NCBI GenBank assembly: GCA_934644965.1
Contig: CAKUDG010000005.1
Coordinates: 1 to 64,000, forward strand
Length of the DNA: 64,000 bases
Source of the DNA: an uncultured Victivallales bacterium
Lineage (GTDB): Bacteria > Verrucomicrobiota > Lentisphaeria > Victivallales > UBA1829
Reading direction: 5' to 3'
The notes under the pieces were generated by a model. That model saw nothing but the letters and a program-made list of their open reading frames with translations. It ran no database searches and was not told the DNA's origin. Shown piece by piece: positions 60,116 to 64,000 of this stretch. Numbering within the stretch: the stretch's first letter is position 1; every line of letters begins with the position of its first letter. The translations under genes and the position numbers were made by a program.

Positions 60116-60997
60116 ATGATGAACGGATGGCTTGATGAAAATACGCTCTTCCGTCCGCCCGCGGAAGGGAAAAGCCTGATTTTTCAGGTGACGCGCGGCT
60201 GCCCGCACAATCGCTGTTTGTTCTGCGGGATGTACAAGACGGTTTCGTATCGGGAATACGATCTCCGGAAAATCGAAGCGGACATCGAATGCGCCCTGCG
60301 CCAGGGCTTCGGAAACGCCAGAAGAATCTTCCTTGCCGACGCGGACGCCTTTTCACTCTCCACGGAAAAACTCGAATCCATTCTGCTTCTTCTGAACAGG
60401 AAATTCCCCTTGCTGAGCCGGGTCTCCTTTTACGCGGGCGGTCATTCGATTCTCTCCAAGACTCCGGAGGAACTCAGGCGTCTGAAGGAATTGAAAGCCT
60501 CGACGCTCTATCTGGGTCTGGAAAGCGGCTCCGAAGAACTTCTGAAACGTGTGGGAAAAGCCTGTACGGCGAAAGCCATGGCCGAAGCCGTGATCCGGGC
60601 ACAGGGTTGCGGGCTGAAAGTTTCCGTCATGATTCTGCTCGGTCTCGGGGGAACGGAATTCAGCAGGATTCATGCGGAAAAGACGGCGGAAGTGCTCAAC
60701 TACATGCGTCCGAAACTGCTTTCCGCCCTGCGCTTCATCGAAATTCCCGGTCTGACGCCCATGTTTAAAGGCTATCATCCCCTTTCCGAAAAAGGCTCCG
60801 CCGTGGAACTCCAAACCATTCTTTCGCTGCTGAATCTGGACGGGACGGTGTTCCGGGCGAATCACAGTTCCATCCCCTTTCCCCTTGAAGGACGCTTCCC
60901 GAAGGACCGGGAAAAATGGATCGCCACCCTTGACGCAGCCGTAAAAACGGGTATCTTATCCGAATCAGGACCGGGCCCCCTCCCGCTCTTTCTGTAA
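60116..60997 (+). CDS. radical SAM domain protein
   Basis: A 293-residue protein with the radical-SAM cluster motif CPHNRCLFCGMY (CxxxxCxxC spacing: Cys30, Cys35, Cys38) near the N-terminus, LADADAFSLS, and LGLESGSEELLKRVGK, which are typical of the B12-less, Elp3-type radical SAM core. KVSVMILLGLGG continues the barrel. The last 80 residues are a variable tail. The reaction is unknown; methylthiotransferase, coproporphyrinogen-type and Elp3-like roles are possible. The true start is unclear between 60116 and 60119, with GGGGGA upstream. It lies 27 bp before the kinase gene, so they may be co-transcribed. Confidence 0.85.
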   Translation: MMNGWLDENTLFRPPAEGKSLIFQVTRGCPHNRCLFCGMYKTVSYREYDLRKIEADIECALRQGFGNARRIFLADADAFSLSTEKLESILLLLNRKFPLLSRVSFYAGGHSILSKTPEELRRLKELKASTLYLGLESGSEELLKRVGKACTAKAMAEAVIRAQGCGLKVSVMILLGLGGTEFSRIHAEKTAEVLNYMRPKLLSALRFIEIPGLTPMFKGYHPLSEKGSAVELQTILSLLNLDGTVFRANHSSIPFPLEGRFPKDREKWIATLDAAVKTGILSESGPGPLPLFL

Positions 60998-61024
60998 CAA
61001 TCCCCCTGCTGAGGCTTGATTAAA

Positions 61025-64000
61025 ATGCTCGATACCGACCCGCACATGGACACGGAACATAAAATCGACAGCACCATCTCCACCGTGCAGCTCGACGTCT
61101 CCGCCATGATCCGGGACCGGGAAGCCGACGACTCCAACAACAACCCCGGCTCCCCCATCGAACAGGAAAAACTCGACATCGATACCCGCGTGACCGCCCG
61201 CCTCACCCAGAAACCGCACGACAAATACAAATTCCGCAAAAGCATCGGGCGTGGCGGCATGAAAATGGTCCTTCAGGTAAAGGACATGGACACCACGCGT
61301 GATGTCGCCATGGCAGTTCTTCCCGATGCCGCGGCACGTCCGAGAAGAGACATCATGCGCTTTGTCCAGGAAGCACGCATCACGGCGAGTCTGGAGCATC
61401 CGAACATCGTCCCTGTCCACGACATCGGGGTGGATTCGAGCGGAGCGCCCTACTTCACCATGAAACTTCTCCGGGGAGAAACCCTTGCCTCGGTTCTGGA
61501 AAAACTCGACAGCGGCGTCCCGGAATACGTGGAAGCCTACAATCTGACGCGCCTTCTCCGCATTTTTCTGAAGATCTGTTACGCCGTGGCTTTTGCGCAT
61601 TCCCGCGGAGTGCTTCATCTGGATCTGAAGCCGGAGAACGTGCAGATCGGAGACTTCGGCGAAGTGCTGATCATGGACTGGGGCCTCGCCCGAGTCATCA
61701 AAAACGGAAGCGCCGACTCCGAAAGCGACTCCGGAACGGAATCCGGCGAGGAACTCGAAAACGAATCCCGCGACATTCCCAGCGGCGCCTTCGCCACCGT
61801 GGACGGCGTCATGAAAGGCACCCCGGGCTACATGGCGCCCGAACAGGCCGCCGGGAGAAACAGCCTCAAAGACTGCCGGACCGACATCTATGCGCTCGGC
61901 GCCATTCTCTACGCCATGGCCACATGCAAATCCCCGATTGAAAACAAAAACATCAAGGAAATGATCCGGGACACGCTTTCCGGCAACATCATCCCTCCCC
62001 GGGAAAGGACACCGGAACGGGAAATCCCCAGCGCGCTGGAAGCCGTCATTCTGAAGGCGATGAGCACCAATCCGGACAACCGTTATTCCTCCGTCAAGGA
62101 ACTCCGCAACGAGGTGTTCGCCTTCATCGGCGGATTCGCAACCGTGGCGGAACGGGCCACCTTCCTGAAGCGGACGCTCCTTTTCTTCAAGCGGCACAGC
62201 ATCATTCTGAGCTTCACGGCGGCGATTCTGCTGATTCTGCTCTGCATCGGGGTTTACGCGGTGCAGGAGAAGATGCGACAGCAGGGATCGTGGTCCTGTG
62301 TCTACCGTCAGGACTTCACCCGTCCGGAAGCGGCTCAAGGGCTGCGCAATCTCATTTTCACCAACAGCATGATTACAGAACGGACCTCTTCCTGGCCGCT
62401 CACTCCGGAGGGTCTTTCCATGCCGCTCGGGGAATGGCTCTGGCTGGATCTGCCCGTTTCCGGAAACACAAAACTGGAACTTTCTTATCATCCGGGACCG
62501 ACTCTGGAGGCACTGGAGGTCTGTCTGAGTTCGAGAATGGAACCGCTCGGCCAATGGTGGCATGTCCCGACAGGATATTCCTTCCAGTTCGGCGGATTTT
62601 CGGGGACCAGGGACATCATCTACCGCAATCTCAATGAACTCAACTCGGAACTCATCACGGCGATGGAATCGAAGGCGAAGCCCGGACGCGTCAATACGGT
62701 CACCTTCATCCGTGAGGGCGAAACCCTTATGATCCGGACGGAAGATGGAAGCACTCTTCAGGCAACCGATCTCTTTCCCCCCACAGGGAAAAATCTGGAA
62801 AGGATCGGCATCCGGTCCTTTGCCAATTCCATGAAACTGCGTTCCATCGTGCTCTACCGTCTTGCGCTTCCGGAAAAGGCAAGTCCTCTGATCGCAGGAG
62901 ATGCTCTTTCGGATGTCCAGCTTTATGAAAAGGCCATTGAAAAGTATCTCATGGTCGCGGACAGCTATTCACAGCTGCCGCTGTCGGAAATGGCCCTGAC
63001 CAAGGCTTATATGACCGCGGCCTCCAAGCTCCCGGACTCCCCGCTCCGAACCGAACTGATTGTCGACATCAAACGCCGCATTGCCGCCAAACCCGCCTTC
63101 AAATACCAGGAGCAGATCATGGAAATCGACGCGCTCACACTCTGGCGAGAACAGCGTTTTCATGAGGCTCTGGCTTATGTCAGCGATCTTCTCTCGAGGA
63201 ATCCGGACACGGGAATCGTCGCAAAACTGCTTCAGCTGCCACATCAGAAACTGCCGGAGGACGTTGTCCGGGAGCTTCTCCGCTGCATTTCCCGGACCAG
63301 AAATCTGAAACGACTGGATCTTTCCAACTACGGAATCCGCTCTCTCAGTCAGCTGCAGGGACTTCCCCTCACTCATCTGGACTGCTCCGGAAATGAACTG
63401 GCCTCCCTGGACGGGATCTCCTCCATGCCGCTTGAAACGCTCGACTGCAAAAACAATCTCCTGCGCGATCTGAAACCGCTCCGCGGCATGAGACTCAAGG
63501 CCCTCTCCTGCCGGAACAATCTCATTGAGGATGTCGATTCCCTGAAAGGAATGCCGCTCCGGGATCTGGATCTCTCCGGAAACAGGATCGCAGATCTTTC
63601 CCCGCTCGCGGGAACCTATTCTCTGGAAAGACTGGTCTGCCGGAAAAACCAGGTCCGCACGCTTGCACCCCTGGCGGATCTGAAACTCAAAAAGCTCGAC
63701 ACCGGCGAAAATCCGCTGGACTCGCTCGAAGCGCTCCGCGACATGGAGCTCACCTCGCTCCTGATCGACAGGACAGAAGTGCACGATCTTTCCCCCCTGA
63801 AAGGAATGCCGCTCCACACCCTGGAACTTTATAACTGCGACCGTCTCAAAGATCTCTCGCCCGTCTTCCAGATGCCGACTCTGGAACGCCTCAGCCTGCC
63901 GCCGGAGCCTGCGGACATCCGTCCCCTGCGGGAAAGCGCTTCTCTGAAATACCTCTCCAAACGTTCCGTTGCCCCCTACTCCGCCGACCCGCCGGAAACC
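61025..64000 (+). CDS. large membrane protein kinase with WNK-like lysine position and leucine-rich repeats, cut by window end
   Basis: The frame stays open for 992 codons to the window end, without a stop. Residues 1-70 are an acidic leader. The kinase follows: glycine loop IGRGGMKMV (74-82), then VAMAVL (94-99), where the canonical VAIK lysine is Ala97, and helix C Glu116 in FVQEARI. The catalytic loop is HLDLKPEN (198-205; the usual HRD Arg is Leu), the DFG motif reads DWG (218-220), and GTPGYMAPEQ is at 265-274. Between DWG and APE lies an acidic Ser/Glu insert. A single membrane helix at about 391-413 leads to an outer region with a beta-sandwich-like part, a helical TPR-like part, and leucine-rich repeats from about residue 760. 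GAGG lies 10 bases before the ATG. Confidence 0.88.
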   Translation, partial: MLDTDPHMDTEHKIDSTISTVQLDVSAMIRDREADDSNNNPGSPIEQEKLDIDTRVTARLTQKPHDKYKFRKSIGRGGMKMVLQVKDMDTTRDVAMAVLPDAAARPRRDIMRFVQEARITASLEHPNIVPVHDIGVDSSGAPYFTMKLLRGETLASVLEKLDSGVPEYVEAYNLTRLLRIFLKICYAVAFAHSRGVLHLDLKPENVQIGDFGEVLIMDWGLARVIKNGSADSESDSGTESGEELENESRDIPSGAFATVDGVMKGTPGYMAPEQAAGRNSLKDCRTDIYALGAILYAMATCKSPIENKNIKEMIRDTLSGNIIPPRERTPEREIPSALEAVILKAMSTNPDNRYSSVKELRNEVFAFIGGFATVAERATFLKRTLLFFKRHSIILSFTAAILLILLCIGVYAVQEKMRQQGSWSCVYRQDFTRPEAAQGLRNLIFTNSMITERTSSWPLTPEGLSMPLGEWLWLDLPVSGNTKLELSYHPGPTLEALEVCLSSRMEPLGQWWHVPTGYSFQFGGFSGTRDIIYRNLNELNSELITAMESKAKPGRVNTVTFIREGETLMIRTEDGSTLQATDLFPPTGKNLERIGIRSFANSMKLRSIVLYRLALPEKASPLIAGDALSDVQLYEKAIEKYLMVADSYSQLPLSEMALTKAYMTAASKLPDSPLRTELIVDIKRRIAAKPAFKYQEQIMEIDALTLWREQRFHEALAYVSDLLSRNPDTGIVAKLLQLPHQKLPEDVVRELLRCISRTRNLKRLDLSNYGIRSLSQLQGLPLTHLDCSGNELASLDGISSMPLETLDCKNNLLRDLKPLRGMRLKALSCRNNLIEDVDSLKGMPLRDLDLSGNRIADLSPLAGTYSLERLVCRKNQVRTLAPLADLKLKKLDTGENPLDSLEALRDMELTSLLIDRTEVHDLSPLKGMPLHTLELYNCDRLKDLSPVFQMPTLERLSLPPEPADIRPLRESASLKYLSKRSVAPYSADPPET

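Noticed and set aside
60965..62563. 532-codon minus-strand frame at the right end
   Set aside because: Antisense shadow of the kinase gene, which is unlisted as a closed frame only because it runs off the window.

Overview
The window looks like a piece of a free-standing chromosome from a Gram-negative member of the Planctomycetes-Verrucomicrobia-Chlamydiae group, most likely Lentisphaerota (Victivallis-like). That assignment is inference. It rests on four pseudopilin-type proteins with an FTLIELLVVIAIIAIL N-terminus and a C-terminal H-x9-DG motif, on many sugar-metabolism cassettes built from Gfo/Idh oxidoreductases, TIM-barrel isomerases and AraC/IclR regulators, on a DUF4091-type glycoside hydrolase, and on a heptose epimerase that implies LPS. 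I see no phage, transposase, plasmid or CRISPR module. Genes lie on both strands in short operons, and overlapping stop/start codons are common.

Layout. 1-336 is the end of a 122-bp tandem repeat array beside prmA. 2.2-4.6 kb holds two related pseudopilin genes, a shared upstream block and a decayed fragment of a third copy. 4.6-10.4 kb (minus) holds a pseudopilin, a secreted DUF4091 glycoside hydrolase, a CBM9-like protein and a TPR protein. 10.7-13.3 kb (minus) is an IclR-regulated aldolase/2-hydroxyacid dehydrogenase operon. fabH and a DUF1805 gene follow, then a copper P-type ATPase with a CopZ-like domain at its C-terminus, and an MBL hydrolase. 20.1-21.9 kb pairs a NagB-like protein with a PIG-L deacetylase (amino-sugar catabolism). 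22.1-27.2 kb is a 1692-residue hybrid sensor kinase. 27.7-30.7 kb is a Gfo/Idh plus sugar isomerase operon divergent from a PocR-AraC regulator. 31-34.5 kb holds a GH27-like enzyme and a CocE-type hydrolase.

34.7-50.2 kb is mostly housekeeping: hpf, a DUF89 phosphatase, a UshA-like nucleotidase, rplU, purC, metX-metW, a DUF2752 protein, an AraC regulator, hldD, a SpoIIE phosphatase, tlyA, a GNAT, and a fusion of a catalytically stripped metallophosphoesterase domain with an intact PHP domain. 50.5-55.6 kb has an AraC regulator divergent from a Gfo/Idh oxidoreductase, a TIM-barrel hydrolase-like protein and a fourth pseudopilin. tRNA-Gln, a Sua5/TsaC gene, a lipid-type methyltransferase overlapping a large low-complexity exported protein, an orphan terminase-small-subunit-like gene and a radical SAM gene follow. 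The window ends inside a large membrane kinase with leucine-rich repeats.

The strongest candidates for something undescribed are: (1) the terminal kinase, whose VAIK lysine is an alanine and whose glycine loop carries a lysine exactly where eukaryotic WNK kinases place theirs; (2) the inactivated metallophosphoesterase-PHP fusion; (3) the copper ATPase with a nested, separately startable CopZ; and (4) a recurring habit of low-complexity insertions inside otherwise conserved domains, together with strand-asymmetric purine/pyrimidine spacers.
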